DNA of 64,000 nucleotides from Polyangium mundeleinium (GTDB lineage Bacteria > Myxococcota_A > Polyangia > Polyangiales > Polyangiaceae), in contig NZ_JAQNDO010000001.1 in NCBI RefSeq assembly GCF_028369105.1, positions 11,564,501 to 11,628,500 on the forward strand. Reading direction: 5' to 3'. How positions within the stretch are numbered: position 1 is the stretch's first letter; every line of letters begins with the position of its first letter. Under the pieces are notes generated by a model, which had not been told where the DNA came from, did no database searches, and saw only the letters and a program-made list of their open reading frames with translations. Made by a program: the position numbers and the translations under genes. This document shows positions 27,117 through 35,926 of this stretch, piece by piece.

Positions 27117-28061
27117 TTAACGGATTTTCGAGGCCCCGAGCGCGGCCACGATCTGGGCACTCACCCCATCGGCGCCCTCCGCGCTCGCGAGGGCCTCAGC
27201 CGATACGCGCAGGCGCGACACCTTCACCTCGCCCCGTGAAACCAGGCCCTTGTCGGCCCCCGGCACGAGCTCCACGAGCACGACGCCCGAGGCGCCGATC
27301 ACCGCGAGCCACGTCTTGCCGTCAGGACGCGTGATGGGCACGCAGGCGGCGCCCTTCCCGGCGAGTGAATGGGCGAGCCGGGCCTCGGGCTCCGGGAGCT
27401 CCGGCAAGGGCCCGTCGAGGCGCAAGCCGAAATGAACGGCCGATGCAGGGTCGTCCGCCGTCGCAGCCGCGTCCCGCACCGCCGAAGTGATGCTTTCGGC
27501 GAGCGGCGGCTCCCGCTCGATCCGCGCGAAATCAGCCGGGTCGAGGCGCAGGAGGAAGCGGCGCATCGAGCGGGCCGCGGCCTGCACGTACGATTGCTCC
27601 ATCGCCGCCCGCCGCAGGATGCCCTCCGCATCGCGGTTCTTCCGGGCCTTGCAAAGCTCGGCCGCGCCGCCGAGCACAGCCGCGGGCGGGGGCGGCGGCT
27701 CGACACGCGCGGCCGGCGCGTCGCGGTAGGCGTGGCGATGAAACCCCGCGCCCGTGGGCGGGAGCGCGAGCACGAGCGAGAGGCCCCCGAGCTCGGTCTC
27801 GGGCGTCCGCGCGGCCGCGGCAAACGCGTCGCGCAGCGTCGAGAGCCGGTTCGGGTGCGCCGTCAGGAGGACGTGATCCTCCGCGGAGACCGTGAGCACC
27901 ACGCGATACGCGCGCACCTCGCGCGCGCCCATCGACCAACGATCGGCCTCGCCCATGAGCTCGACCGCGCTGCGCTCGACGAGCGCCGAGAGCTCGGACT
28001 CGCCCCCCACGTCGAGCAGGCTCCTCGCGCCCGCGGCGAGCGCGCTGCCTTCGGCGATCAT
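27117..28061 (-). CDS. unknown protein downstream of a slipin
   Basis: A 314-residue protein without signal peptide or membrane segment. ATG 28061 lies just 5 bp past the slipin stop. The N-terminal 120 residues form an alpha/beta unit (EVRAYRVVLTVSAEDHVLL, LGGLSLVLALPPTG). A Pro-rich linker (about 125-135) leads to a C-terminal part with many acidic and basic residues, ending in a beta-rich segment (KTWLAVIGASGVVLVELVPG). No motif I can name. The tight spacing after the slipin gene suggests the two proteins act together at the membrane. Confidence 0.72.
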   Translation of the reverse strand: MIAEGSALAAGARSLLDVGGESELSALVERSAVELMGEADRWSMGAREVRAYRVVLTVSAEDHVLLTAHPNRLSTLRDAFAAAARTPETELGGLSLVLALPPTGAGFHRHAYRDAPAARVEPPPPPAAVLGGAAELCKARKNRDAEGILRRAAMEQSYVQAAARSMRRFLLRLDPADFARIEREPPLAESITSAVRDAAATADDPASAVHFGLRLDGPLPELPEPEARLAHSLAGKGAACVPITRPDGKTWLAVIGASGVVLVELVPGADKGLVSRGEVKVSRLRVSAEALASAEGADGVSAQIVAALGASKIR

Positions 28062-28066
28062 CGCGG

Positions 28067-28963
28067 CTAGATCTTCCGGCCCGACGTCATGAACTTGCGG
28101 GCCTGGAGCTCGGCCTCGGCCTCCGCGATGGCCTCGGCCTCGTGCTGCGCGGCCGTGCGGAGCGCGCCCGCGCCGGGGTTGTCGACACGCACGCGCTGAT
28201 CGGTCGTGGCGGCCTCGGCCATCACCGCCGCCGTGTGCCGGACGTCGTCGTAGGGCTTGGCGAGGTCGAAGATGACCTTCGTGTTGCCCTGGCTCAGGTT
28301 CGCGAGGGCCTCGAAGCGGCGCAGCTCCATCGCGCCCGGCGACTTCGAGAGGATCGCGGCGGCCTCGGCGAAGTTCTTCGCGCTCTCCACGTCGGCCTCG
28401 CTCTTGATGACCACGTACTTGCGGTCGCGCTCGGCGATCGCGACCTTCGCCAGGACCTCCTGCATCTGCGGCGGGAGCTGCACGTCCTGGAGGCCAATGA
28501 GCTCCACGTGCAGGCCCCACTGCGAGACCGTGCTCTCGACCTGCGTGCGCACCTTGGCGGCGACTTCCTCGCGATGCGCGAGCAGCTCGTCGAGGCGCGT
28601 CTCGCCGACGACGTCGCGCAAGACGACCTTCGCCCGATCCTTGACCGCCGCCTCGTAGTTTTCGACGGCCAGCGTGGCCTTCTCGGGATCGACGACGCGG
28701 TAATAGAGGACCGTGTCGACCATGGTCGTCACGTTGTCGCGCGTGATCACCATTTGCCGCAAAAGGTCGCGGTTTTTCGTGCGCGTGTCGATCTTGCGGA
28801 GCGACTGGAAGCCGGGCAGGAAGAGCGTCACGCCGGGCTGCACCCTTCCGGAGAGCTTGCCGAGCGTGAAGCGCAGCGCGACCTCCCACTGGTTGATCTG
28901 CCGAAGGCCCGCCAGGAGGTACGCCACGAGGAGAAACCCGAGCACGAAGAGGAGCGGTTCCAT
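28067..28963 (-). CDS. SPFH/Band 7 membrane protein, slipin type
   Basis: A 298-residue protein with one N-terminal membrane helix (LLFVLGFLLVAYLLAGL) and a stomatin/slipin SPFH domain (residues about 25-190: INQWEVALRFTLGKLSGRVQPG, DTRTKNRDLLRQMVITRDNV, DVVGETRLDELLAHREEVA). A helical oligomerisation region follows (ERDRKYVVIKSEADVESAKNF). Slipins form ring-shaped membrane assemblies and are often paired with NfeD-like proteases. No nfeD is here; instead an unknown soluble protein follows. purM lies 41 bp upstream on the same strand. Confidence 0.9.
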   Translation of the reverse strand: MEPLLFVLGFLLVAYLLAGLRQINQWEVALRFTLGKLSGRVQPGVTLFLPGFQSLRKIDTRTKNRDLLRQMVITRDNVTTMVDTVLYYRVVDPEKATLAVENYEAAVKDRAKVVLRDVVGETRLDELLAHREEVAAKVRTQVESTVSQWGLHVELIGLQDVQLPPQMQEVLAKVAIAERDRKYVVIKSEADVESAKNFAEAAAILSKSPGAMELRRFEALANLSQGNTKVIFDLAKPYDDVRHTAAVMAEAATTDQRVRVDNPGAGALRTAAQHEAEAIAEAEAELQARKFMTSGRKI

Positions 28964-29004
28964 GGTTTCGCCAATGTAACCGGCGAATCCGCGGCCACCA
29001 CGAT

Positions 29005-30057
29005 CTATCGGTCGAATCGCACCCGATCCTCGAACGGCACGTCGGCCCCGACCTCGAGGACGTCGCCGAGCCGGAAGGCCTGCTCGCCGGCCCCGCGCAG
29101 CGCATCGAGCGCAGCGGCCTCGGCCTCGGGCGCGACGACCACGACGAGGCCCACGCCGAGGTTGAACGTGCGGCGCATCTCGGCCTCCTCGACCGGCCCT
29201 TGTTCGGCGATCACCCGGAAGATCGCCGGCCGCTCATACACGGAGAGGTCGAGCCGCGCGCCGAGGCCTTCCGGCAGGACGCGCGGGAGGTTGCCCGGCA
29301 AGCCCCCGCCCGTGATGTGCGAGAGTCCGCGCACGGCCGCGGGCACCGCCGCGAGCAACTCGCGCACCGCGCGCGCGTAAATGCGCGTGGGCACGAGGAG
29401 CGCCTCGGCCGCCGTGCGCCCGAGCCCGGGGACCTCGTCGTGGATGCCGAGCCCCATTCGCTCGAACAGCACCTTGCGCGCCAGCGAATACCCGTTCGAG
29501 TGGAGCCCACTCGACGCGACGCCGAGCACGACGTCACCGGCGCGCGCCTTCGTTCCATCGAGCATCTTCGCCCGCTCGACGACCCCCACCGCGAAGCCCG
29601 CGAGGTCGTACTCGCCCGCCGCGTACATGCCCGGGAGCTCGGCCGTCTCGCCGCCGAGCAGGGCGCAACCGGCGAGCTTGCAGCCCTCGGCGATGCCCCG
29701 CACGACGGCCTCGCCCACGTCGAGCTCGAGCGTCCCGGTGGCGAAATAGTCCAGGAAAAACAGGGGGCGCGCGCCGACGGTGATCACGTCGTTCACGCAC
29801 ATCGCGACGAGGTCCTGGCCCACGGTGTCGTGCACGTTCGCGGCGAACGCGACCTTGAGCTTCGTGCCGACGCCGTCCGTTCCGCTCACGAGGATCGGGT
29901 CGACGAGCCCGCTCGGCAAAGCGCAGAGGCCCGCGAAGCCGCCGACGTCGGCGACGACCTCGGGGATGCGCGTCGGGCGCGCGAGCTTCTTGATGCGCTC
30001 GACGAGGGCGTCCCCCCGGTCGATGTCCACGCCGGCCTGGCTGTACGTGATGGGCAT
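29005..30057 (-). CDS. purM: phosphoribosylformylglycinamidine cyclo-ligase
   Basis: AIR synthetase, the fifth step of de novo purine synthesis: ATP-dependent ring closure of FGAM. 350 residues, the usual length. Motifs: MPITYSQAGVDIDRGD at the start, SGTDGVGTKLKVAF, LGGETAELPGMY and ITGGGLPGNLPRVLP, which form the ATP and substrate sites of the PurM fold. It is divergent from the Nudix hydrolase gene with 50 bp between starts, so promoters must be compact. It may be co-transcribed with the slipin gene downstream. Confidence 0.97.
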   Translation of the reverse strand: MPITYSQAGVDIDRGDALVERIKKLARPTRIPEVVADVGGFAGLCALPSGLVDPILVSGTDGVGTKLKVAFAANVHDTVGQDLVAMCVNDVITVGARPLFFLDYFATGTLELDVGEAVVRGIAEGCKLAGCALLGGETAELPGMYAAGEYDLAGFAVGVVERAKMLDGTKARAGDVVLGVASSGLHSNGYSLARKVLFERMGLGIHDEVPGLGRTAAEALLVPTRIYARAVRELLAAVPAAVRGLSHITGGGLPGNLPRVLPEGLGARLDLSVYERPAIFRVIAEQGPVEEAEMRRTFNLGVGLVVVVAPEAEAAALDALRGAGEQAFRLGDVLEVGADVPFEDRVRFDR

Positions 30058-30107
30058 GGCGCCGGAATGTCACAGCTTGGGGCGAGGTGCTAGGGTTCGT
30101 CGCCGCC

Positions 30108-30533
30108 ATGACCGATGCTTCTTCCCGCCCGCCCGTCCTCGTCGCCGCCGCCGTCCTCGTCGAGGAGGGGCGCGTCCTGCTCACCCAGCGCAAACGCGGC
30201 ACGCACCTCGCGGGCGCCTGGGAGTTCCCCGGCGGCAAGGTCGAGCCCGGCGAAGACCCGCGCGCGGCCCTCGTGCGCGAGCTCGGCGAGGAGATCGGCA
30301 TGGAGGTCTCGGTCGGGGACCCCGTCGAGGTGACGTTCCACCGATACCCGGAAAAATCCGTGCTGCTCCTGTTTTTTGCGGTGACGCGCGCGCCGGGATC
30401 CCCCGATCCGCAGGCGCTCGACGTCGCCGACGTGAAGTGGGCCGGGCCGGGCGAGCTTCACGACGAGCTCTTTCCCCCGGCGGATGTCGCGATCCTCTCG
30501 AAGGTGCGGGCCCTGCTCGCGCCCCGTACGTAA
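30108..30533 (+). CDS. Nudix hydrolase, MutT/8-oxo-dGTP diphosphatase type
   Basis: A 141-residue Nudix protein. The Nudix box is complete: GGKVEPGEDPRAALVREL followed by GEEIGM, with the metal-binding REXXEE core. The strands before it (VLVAAAVLVEEGRVLLTQRK) and the short length match MutT-type oxidised nucleotide hydrolases, though other small nucleotides are possible. ATG 30108 is chosen over the upstream in-frame start at 30087. It is followed 44 bp later by the amine oxidase gene on the same strand. Confidence 0.9.
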   Translation: MTDASSRPPVLVAAAVLVEEGRVLLTQRKRGTHLAGAWEFPGGKVEPGEDPRAALVRELGEEIGMEVSVGDPVEVTFHRYPEKSVLLLFFAVTRAPGSPDPQALDVADVKWAGPGELHDELFPPADVAILSKVRALLAPRT

Positions 30534-30577
30534 TCGGAGCACACGACCGGCCCGAACAGCGGTATCCTGCCCCCGCG

Positions 30578-31954
30578 ATGGAAGAAACTGGGCAAGGAGC
30601 GCCGCGCGAGGCATCCGTGGTGGTCGTCGGCGCGGGGCTCAGCGGCCTCATGGCGGCGCGAAAGCTCGCAGCCGCGGGCGTCTCGGTCGTGGTGCTGGAG
30701 GCGCGGGATCGGGTCGGCGGCCGGACGCTGAGCCACACGACGGCGCAGGGCAACCGCGTGGATCTCGGCGCGCAATGGATCGGCCCCACGCAGGACCGAA
30801 TGACGAAGCTCGTCGCCGAGCTCGGCCTTTCGACGTTCAAGCAATGGAGCGACGGAAAAAAGGTGCTCTCGCTCGGCGGGACGCTGACGACGTACAAGAC
30901 CTCGATCCCGAGCCTGTCCTTGATCGGCGCCGTCGATCTCGGGATCACGATCCAGCGCATCGAGACGCTCGTGAAGGAGGTGCCGATCGACGATCCGCTC
31001 GCCGCGGCGAAGGCGCTCGAATGGGACGGGACCACGGTCGAGGCGTGGAAACGCAAGAACGTGAAAACCCGCGGCGCCAAAGCGATGTTCGACACGGCCG
31101 TGCGGGCGGTCTTCGCGGCGGAGCCGTCGGAGCTGTCCCTCCTGTTTTTCCTGCATTACCTGCGCCAGGGCGGCGGGCTCATGCGCTTGACGGAAGTCGA
31201 GAATGGCGCGCAGGAGACGCGCCTCGCGGAGGGGTTTCAGGAGGTCTCGAAGCGGCTTTCGCGCGGGCTCGGCGAGGAGCGGGTGGTCCTCGGCGCGCCG
31301 GTGCGGCGCATCGCGCAGGACGCGGAGGGCGCGACCGTGATCTCGGACGCGGGCACGTGGCGGTGCAAGCGGGTGATTGTGGCGGTGCCGCCGGCGCTCG
31401 CGGGGCGTATCGACTACGAGCCGGGCCTGCCCGCGTCGCGAGATCAGCTCACGCAGCGATCGCCGATGGGCAGCGTGATCAAATGCGTGGCGACATACGC
31501 GTCGCCGTTCTGGCGGCAAGCGGGATATTCGGGCGAGGCGCTCTCCGACGTGGGCTCCGTCAAGCTCGCGTTCGACGATTCTCCCGAGGACGGCTCGCAC
31601 GGCGCGCTCGTCGGATTCTTCATGGGCAAGGACGCGCGCGCCATGAGCGGAAAGAATCCCGAGGAACGGAAAAAAGCCGCCGTCGACTCCTTCACGCGTT
31701 TTTTCGGCCCGAGCGCGGCCGCCCCGATCGATTATGTCGATCAGGACTGGCCCGCCGAGCGCTGGTCGCGCGGCTGTTATTCGATGGTCCTCGGCCCGGG
31801 CGTGCTCACCGCGCACGCCGCGGCGCTGCGCGCGCCCGTGGGACGTGTCCACTGGGCCGGGACGGAGACGGCGCGCGTGTGGACGGGTTACATGGAAGGC
31901 GCCCTCGAAGCCGGCGAGCGCGCCTCGGACGAGGTGCTCGCCGTCCTCGGCTGA
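30578..31954 (+). CDS. flavin-containing amine oxidase
   Basis: A 458-residue FAD enzyme of the monoamine oxidase family. N-terminal dinucleotide motif VVVVGAGLSGLMAARKLAAAG, then LEARDRVGGRTLS, a substrate-barrel region with LGAQWIGPTQDRM, and the C-terminal HWAGTETARVWTGYMEGALEAGERA that closes the FAD site. No membrane anchor or twin-arginine signal, so it is cytoplasmic. Substrate is probably a primary or polyamine. The gene converges on the next with 7 bp between stops. Confidence 0.93.
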   Translation: MEETGQGAPREASVVVVGAGLSGLMAARKLAAAGVSVVVLEARDRVGGRTLSHTTAQGNRVDLGAQWIGPTQDRMTKLVAELGLSTFKQWSDGKKVLSLGGTLTTYKTSIPSLSLIGAVDLGITIQRIETLVKEVPIDDPLAAAKALEWDGTTVEAWKRKNVKTRGAKAMFDTAVRAVFAAEPSELSLLFFLHYLRQGGGLMRLTEVENGAQETRLAEGFQEVSKRLSRGLGEERVVLGAPVRRIAQDAEGATVISDAGTWRCKRVIVAVPPALAGRIDYEPGLPASRDQLTQRSPMGSVIKCVATYASPFWRQAGYSGEALSDVGSVKLAFDDSPEDGSHGALVGFFMGKDARAMSGKNPEERKKAAVDSFTRFFGPSAAAPIDYVDQDWPAERWSRGCYSMVLGPGVLTAHAAALRAPVGRVHWAGTETARVWTGYMEGALEAGERASDEVLAVLG

Positions 31955-31961
31955 ACCCGAT

Positions 31962-32603
31962 TCAACGCTTCCGCATGGGCTCGGGCTCGCGCGGCGTGCC
32001 GTCCGGCGCCGATACGAAATAAAGGAGCCCGCGGCGCGGATCGTGAATGCCCGCCGCCCGCTCGACGAAGGGCGTCAGCGGCGAGACCACGACGAGCCGA
32101 AGCATACGCCGCGCCTCGGCTTCGAGCAGCGCGTCGTCGACCAGTTTGCGCGGGACGTCCGAGAGCGCACCGCGCAGAATCGGCATGGGCACGCCGGGCG
32201 CATTGCGATAGGCCCCGTAAAGCCGCCCCATCGCCGCGAGGATCGAGGAAATCACGTCCGGGTCGGGCGCCTTGCCGCGCGAAGCGAGCAATCGTTGCGC
32301 ATGGAGGAGGATATCCCCGAGCTCGCGAATCTCCATCTTCCGGAGAATTTCGTTCATCTCGTCGAGGGGCGTCCGGAGCCTCCGGCTCACGGGGCCCGAG
32401 CGCGGCTCCGTGGAGAGCGCATGCACCACGCCCGCGGGCTCGGGCGGAATCGAGAAATAGTCCGGCGCCATGGGGCGCATCGCGGACCGAGGCGCATACC
32501 GGTCGGACCCAGGCTGCGCCGTCTCGGCCGATGCCGCCGTCACCGTGCCCAGGCGCAACGTGCGGAGCGGCGAACGCGTCTTCGTCCCTGCCTCGTTGTT
32601 CAT
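31962..32603 (-). CDS. conserved-looking hypothetical protein
   Basis: A 213-residue soluble protein. The first 60 residues are low-complexity. Residues about 75-175 are helical (LDEMNEILRKMEIRELGDIL, ISSILAAMGRLYGAYRNAPG, LVDDALLEAEARRMLRLVVV). The final part has a short strand-like segment (RGLLYFVSAPDGTPRE). No motif that I recognise. Confidence that it is coding rests on consistent codon use and a clean start at 32603. Confidence 0.65.
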   Translation of the reverse strand: MNNEAGTKTRSPLRTLRLGTVTAASAETAQPGSDRYAPRSAMRPMAPDYFSIPPEPAGVVHALSTEPRSGPVSRRLRTPLDEMNEILRKMEIRELGDILLHAQRLLASRGKAPDPDVISSILAAMGRLYGAYRNAPGVPMPILRGALSDVPRKLVDDALLEAEARRMLRLVVVSPLTPFVERAAGIHDPRRGLLYFVSAPDGTPREPEPMRKR

Positions 32604-32733
32604 CGGTCCTCTTCGTCAAGCAATGAGCAATGGCCCGACGCCCAATTCTTCGATGCTCGGCCCACCCAACTCGACCGCAGCCATGCCGCAGAAAGTCGAG
32701 CTCGCCCGGAGGCCGTCCCCGTCGGACGTCGCG

Positions 32734-32889
32734 CTAATGCCCAGCCTTGACCGAAGAGGCGGCAAGGGCGCGCGACCGCTCGTCGCGCCTCCGCTTGACG
32801 TGTTCACCCGCAAGGAAAGGCAAGAGCGCGAATCCACCCGGGGCCACGATCGCCACCACCCATAAAACGATACGGAGCCAGGGCGCCAT
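32734..32889 (-). CDS. small single-span membrane protein
   Basis: A 51-residue ORF, below the size at which automated ORF lists usually start. It has one hydrophobic helix (WLRIVLWVVAIVAP, continuing GGFALLPFLAG) followed by a strongly basic tail (KRRRDERSR), the topology of a small inner-membrane protein with cytoplasmic C-terminus. The ribosome binding site is weak. It lies between the hypothetical gene and the NtrY-like kinase gene on the same strand. Function unknown. Confidence 0.5.
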   Translation of the reverse strand: MAPWLRIVLWVVAIVAPGGFALLPFLAGEHVKRRRDERSRALAASSVKAGH

Positions 32890-32958
32890 GAACGGGTGAC
32901 CATTGCAGCGGCCGTGCCACGCAGGGTGTCGCCGTCGTGCACGACGCTACGCACCAAC

Positions 32959-34623
32959 TCAAGAAGACCGCGCCTCCTCCTCGTCCGCAGCGAGGGACCG
33001 CTCGACCGCGGCGCGCGCTTCGGCGCTGTCCGCGCGGGGCAGCCGGATTCGAAAGCGCGCGCCCCCGAGCGGCGACGTCGTGGCCTCGATCGTCCCTCCA
33101 TGATCGACGACGATCTTCTTCACGATGGTGAGGCCGAGCCCCGTGCCGTCGCGTTTCGTGGTCACATAAGGATCAAAGAGGACGTCGCGCACCTCGGCCG
33201 AAATGCCCGGCCCGTCGTCGTCCACGTCGACGACGTACGAGCCGCCCACGGTCCGCGCCGCGACCACGACCCGCCCCCAGGTGCCCTCGCTCTTGCCGGC
33301 GCGCTTGCGCGCGTCGCGGAGCGCCTGCGCCGCATTCTGTACGACATTCGTGAGCACGCGGTGGAGCATTTCCCGATCGAGGACCGCGGGCATCGAGCCC
33401 TCGGGCACGTCGAAGCGGAGATCGACCTTCGAGAGGAGCGCCTCCTCGTCGGAGGTCCTGCCCCCCTCCGTCCGGGCCGAGAGATGGTCGCGCTGCTCGC
33501 GCAGGAAGGAGGCGAGGTCGACAGGCGCGAGCTCCGCCCGCGGCAGCCGCGCGAAGCTCGAAAACTCGCCGACGAGGCGGCGGAGCGTGCCGACCTCCTC
33601 CTCGACGACCTCCAGCGTGGTCTGCACGATGCGGCGGTAATCGGGGTCGTCGCCGGCATACCGGCGATGGCATTCCTGCACGGCGAGCTGGATCGGCGTG
33701 AGCGGATTTTTGATTTCGTGCGCCAGGTGCCGCGCCATCTTCTGCCACTCGCTCATGCGCCGCAAAAACTCGATCCGTGCGCGGCTCTCGTCGAGCTCTT
33801 CCAGCATTCGATTGAACGCCCGGCCGAGGTCGCCGACCTCGTCGTCCCCCGTCACGGCGACCCGCACCGAAAGATCACCCGCCGCCACCGGCCGCGTCGC
33901 CGCCGCGAGCTGGGCGATCCGCCGCGTCACCGGCCGCGCGACCACGATGCCGGCGAGCGCCGCGAGCAAGATCAAGAGACCAAACAAAAGGCCAAACGCC
34001 CGCGTGTACGTTCGATCGACGTACTCCTCGCGGTGATGTCGTTCGATCTGATGATATGCCTGGACGAACTCCTGCGCGGATTCCATCTCGGCGAACCGCG
34101 CGTTTGGCGCGGCGAACGTGGCGACGAGGAAGGGTCCCTCGTCCTCGGACGCCTCCCCGAGCGGCCTGCGCACGAGCAGCGTGCGCTCGGCGGCCGGATC
34201 CACAGGCCGCTCCCGCTCGTGTTTGCCGAGGATCGTGCCCGACGCATCCTCGACCTTCAACGAGACGAGCGAGGGATGCGCCGCGAATTCGCGCGCGAGC
34301 TCCGCGGCGACCCGCTCCCCTTCCCCCTCCTTCGCCACGCGCGAAAGCGCCGGCCGCATCGCAATGGCATCGGCCTCGTACCGCATGCCTTGCTTGATCG
34401 TTTTGGCGAGGTCCGCATAGACGCCGAGCGCGCGGTCGAGGTGCGCGCCGAACTCCGGCTGAAACGCGGTCGCGCTGACGCGCGCCACCATGGCCCGCGC
34501 CATGAGCAGCGCGGCGACGAGCGGGATGACGGCGGTCACGAGCACCGCGAGGACGACGCGGCGCTCGATCTTTCGTGTCTTGATGAGGGGAGCGGGGCGA
34601 GGAGGATTCGGTGGGCCGGACAC
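32959..34623 (-). CDS. NtrY-like sensor histidine kinase
   Basis: A 554-residue membrane kinase from GTG 34623. TM1 (VVLAVLVTAVIPLVAALLMA), an outer sensing region of about 180 residues, TM2 (LLFGLLILLAALAGIVVA), a HAMP segment, then a HisKA domain with phospho-acceptor His in HLAHEIKNPLTPIQLAVQE at about residue 302. The HATPase domain shows NVVQNAAQAL, DVDDDGPGI and GTGLGLTIVKKIV. The HEIKNPLTPIQ form is typical of NtrY-type kinases. No response regulator is adjacent. It starts 10 bp after the adenosine deaminase stop, so the two are probably co-transcribed. Confidence 0.93.
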   Translation of the reverse strand: MSGPPNPPRPAPLIKTRKIERRVVLAVLVTAVIPLVAALLMARAMVARVSATAFQPEFGAHLDRALGVYADLAKTIKQGMRYEADAIAMRPALSRVAKEGEGERVAAELAREFAAHPSLVSLKVEDASGTILGKHERERPVDPAAERTLLVRRPLGEASEDEGPFLVATFAAPNARFAEMESAQEFVQAYHQIERHHREEYVDRTYTRAFGLLFGLLILLAALAGIVVARPVTRRIAQLAAATRPVAAGDLSVRVAVTGDDEVGDLGRAFNRMLEELDESRARIEFLRRMSEWQKMARHLAHEIKNPLTPIQLAVQECHRRYAGDDPDYRRIVQTTLEVVEEEVGTLRRLVGEFSSFARLPRAELAPVDLASFLREQRDHLSARTEGGRTSDEEALLSKVDLRFDVPEGSMPAVLDREMLHRVLTNVVQNAAQALRDARKRAGKSEGTWGRVVVAARTVGGSYVVDVDDDGPGISAEVRDVLFDPYVTTKRDGTGLGLTIVKKIVVDHGGTIEATTSPLGGARFRIRLPRADSAEARAAVERSLAADEEEARSS

Positions 34624-34633
34624 GGACGCGATA

Positions 34634-35866
34634 CTAGTTCGCGCCGTCCTCGATGGCGCGCTCGACGGCGGCGTGCACCGGAGAAACCTCCGACACGGGC
34701 TTCTGCACGTCGAAGCTGACCGGCGGCACCACGCCACGCGGCAGCCACGTCTCCTGCTCGTGGCGCGAGGACTCGGGCTTGCGCGCCGGCAGGATGCGCC
34801 CGTCGGGCTGGAAGCGTTCGAGCTCCTCGGTCACGCGCCGCAGATACGACTGCTTGATGTGGAACGGCATGAACGCGCTCTTGAAGCCCGAGACGAGGAT
34901 CGTCTTGATGTCCCGGAGCGACATGCCCATCTTCGTGTGGCACAGCCAGAGCTCGTTCGACACCGTCGTGTCCGTGACGAGCCGGTTGTCCGTGTTCACC
35001 GTGACGCGCAGCCCGAGGTTGTAATAGAGCTTCAGCGGGTGCGACGCGAGGTCACGCACCGCGCCGGTCTGCACGTTCGACGACGGGCAGGCTTCGAGCG
35101 GGATGCGGTGGTCGTTCACGTAATGCAGGAGGTCGCCGTTCTCGCGCAGGCGGCAGCCGTGGCCGATGCGATGCGCGCCGCAGACGTGGATCGCCTGTGC
35201 GATCGACTCGGGGCCGTACGCCTCGCCCGCGTGGATCGTGCAGTTGATGTTGTTGTCGCGGACGAGCTGGAAGGCGGCCTTGTGATGCTTGGCGGGGTTG
35301 TCGTACTCGGCGCCGGCGAGGTCGAAACCGACGACGCCGCGGTTCTTGTAGGCCACCGCGAGCTCGGCCATCTCCAGCGAGGAGTGCGGCGAGATGTTGC
35401 GGATGCCGCACACGATGACGGCACTCTCGATGCCCAGGTTGTCGTGCGCGGCGCGCAGGCCCGCGAGCACCGCCTCGACGACGCTCGTGAGCTTGAGCCC
35501 GAGCCGCGTGTGGAGCATCGGCGCGTAACGAACCTCCATGTAACGGACGTTCTCGCGCGCCGCGTCCTCGGCGAGCTCGTAGGCGACACGGAAGAGCGCG
35601 TCCTCGGTCTGCAGGACACGCAGCGTGACGTCGAACGCCTTCAGGTACTCGACGAGCGAGCCCGTGTTTTGCCCGAGCCGCATCGCGCGTCGGAGCTCGG
35701 CCGGGTCGTACGACGGCATCTCGACGCCGTGCTTCTTGGCAAGGTCGATGATCGTCTCGAGTCGCAGCGAGCCGTCGAGATGGACGTGAAGATCCGTCTT
35801 CGGAAGCTGCTGGAAGAACTCGAGGGGCAGCGTACTTACGCTACCCGTCGCTGTATCTGTCTCCAT
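34634..35866 (-). CDS. add: adenosine deaminase family protein
   Basis: Deaminates adenosine or deoxyadenosine to inosine. 410 residues, longer than average because of a C-terminal tail of about 60 residues. Zinc site: His27 and His29 in KTDLHVHLDGS, the His and Glu of TIHAGEAYGPESI, HRIGHGCRL, and the Asp in VNTDNRLVTDT. The metal-site order is complete, so it is probably active. Members of this family can also act on other purines or on modified adenines, so the substrate is a family-level inference. Confidence 0.92.
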   Translation of the reverse strand: METDTATGSVSTLPLEFFQQLPKTDLHVHLDGSLRLETIIDLAKKHGVEMPSYDPAELRRAMRLGQNTGSLVEYLKAFDVTLRVLQTEDALFRVAYELAEDAARENVRYMEVRYAPMLHTRLGLKLTSVVEAVLAGLRAAHDNLGIESAVIVCGIRNISPHSSLEMAELAVAYKNRGVVGFDLAGAEYDNPAKHHKAAFQLVRDNNINCTIHAGEAYGPESIAQAIHVCGAHRIGHGCRLRENGDLLHYVNDHRIPLEACPSSNVQTGAVRDLASHPLKLYYNLGLRVTVNTDNRLVTDTTVSNELWLCHTKMGMSLRDIKTILVSGFKSAFMPFHIKQSYLRRVTEELERFQPDGRILPARKPESSRHEQETWLPRGVVPPVSFDVQKPVSEVSPVHAAVERAIEDGAN

Positions 35867-35926
35867 GGTGAAGTGTTACACGGACAGCGCTGCGAGGGGA
35901 GGCCGATCCGCCCGGCCCGGCCAGCG

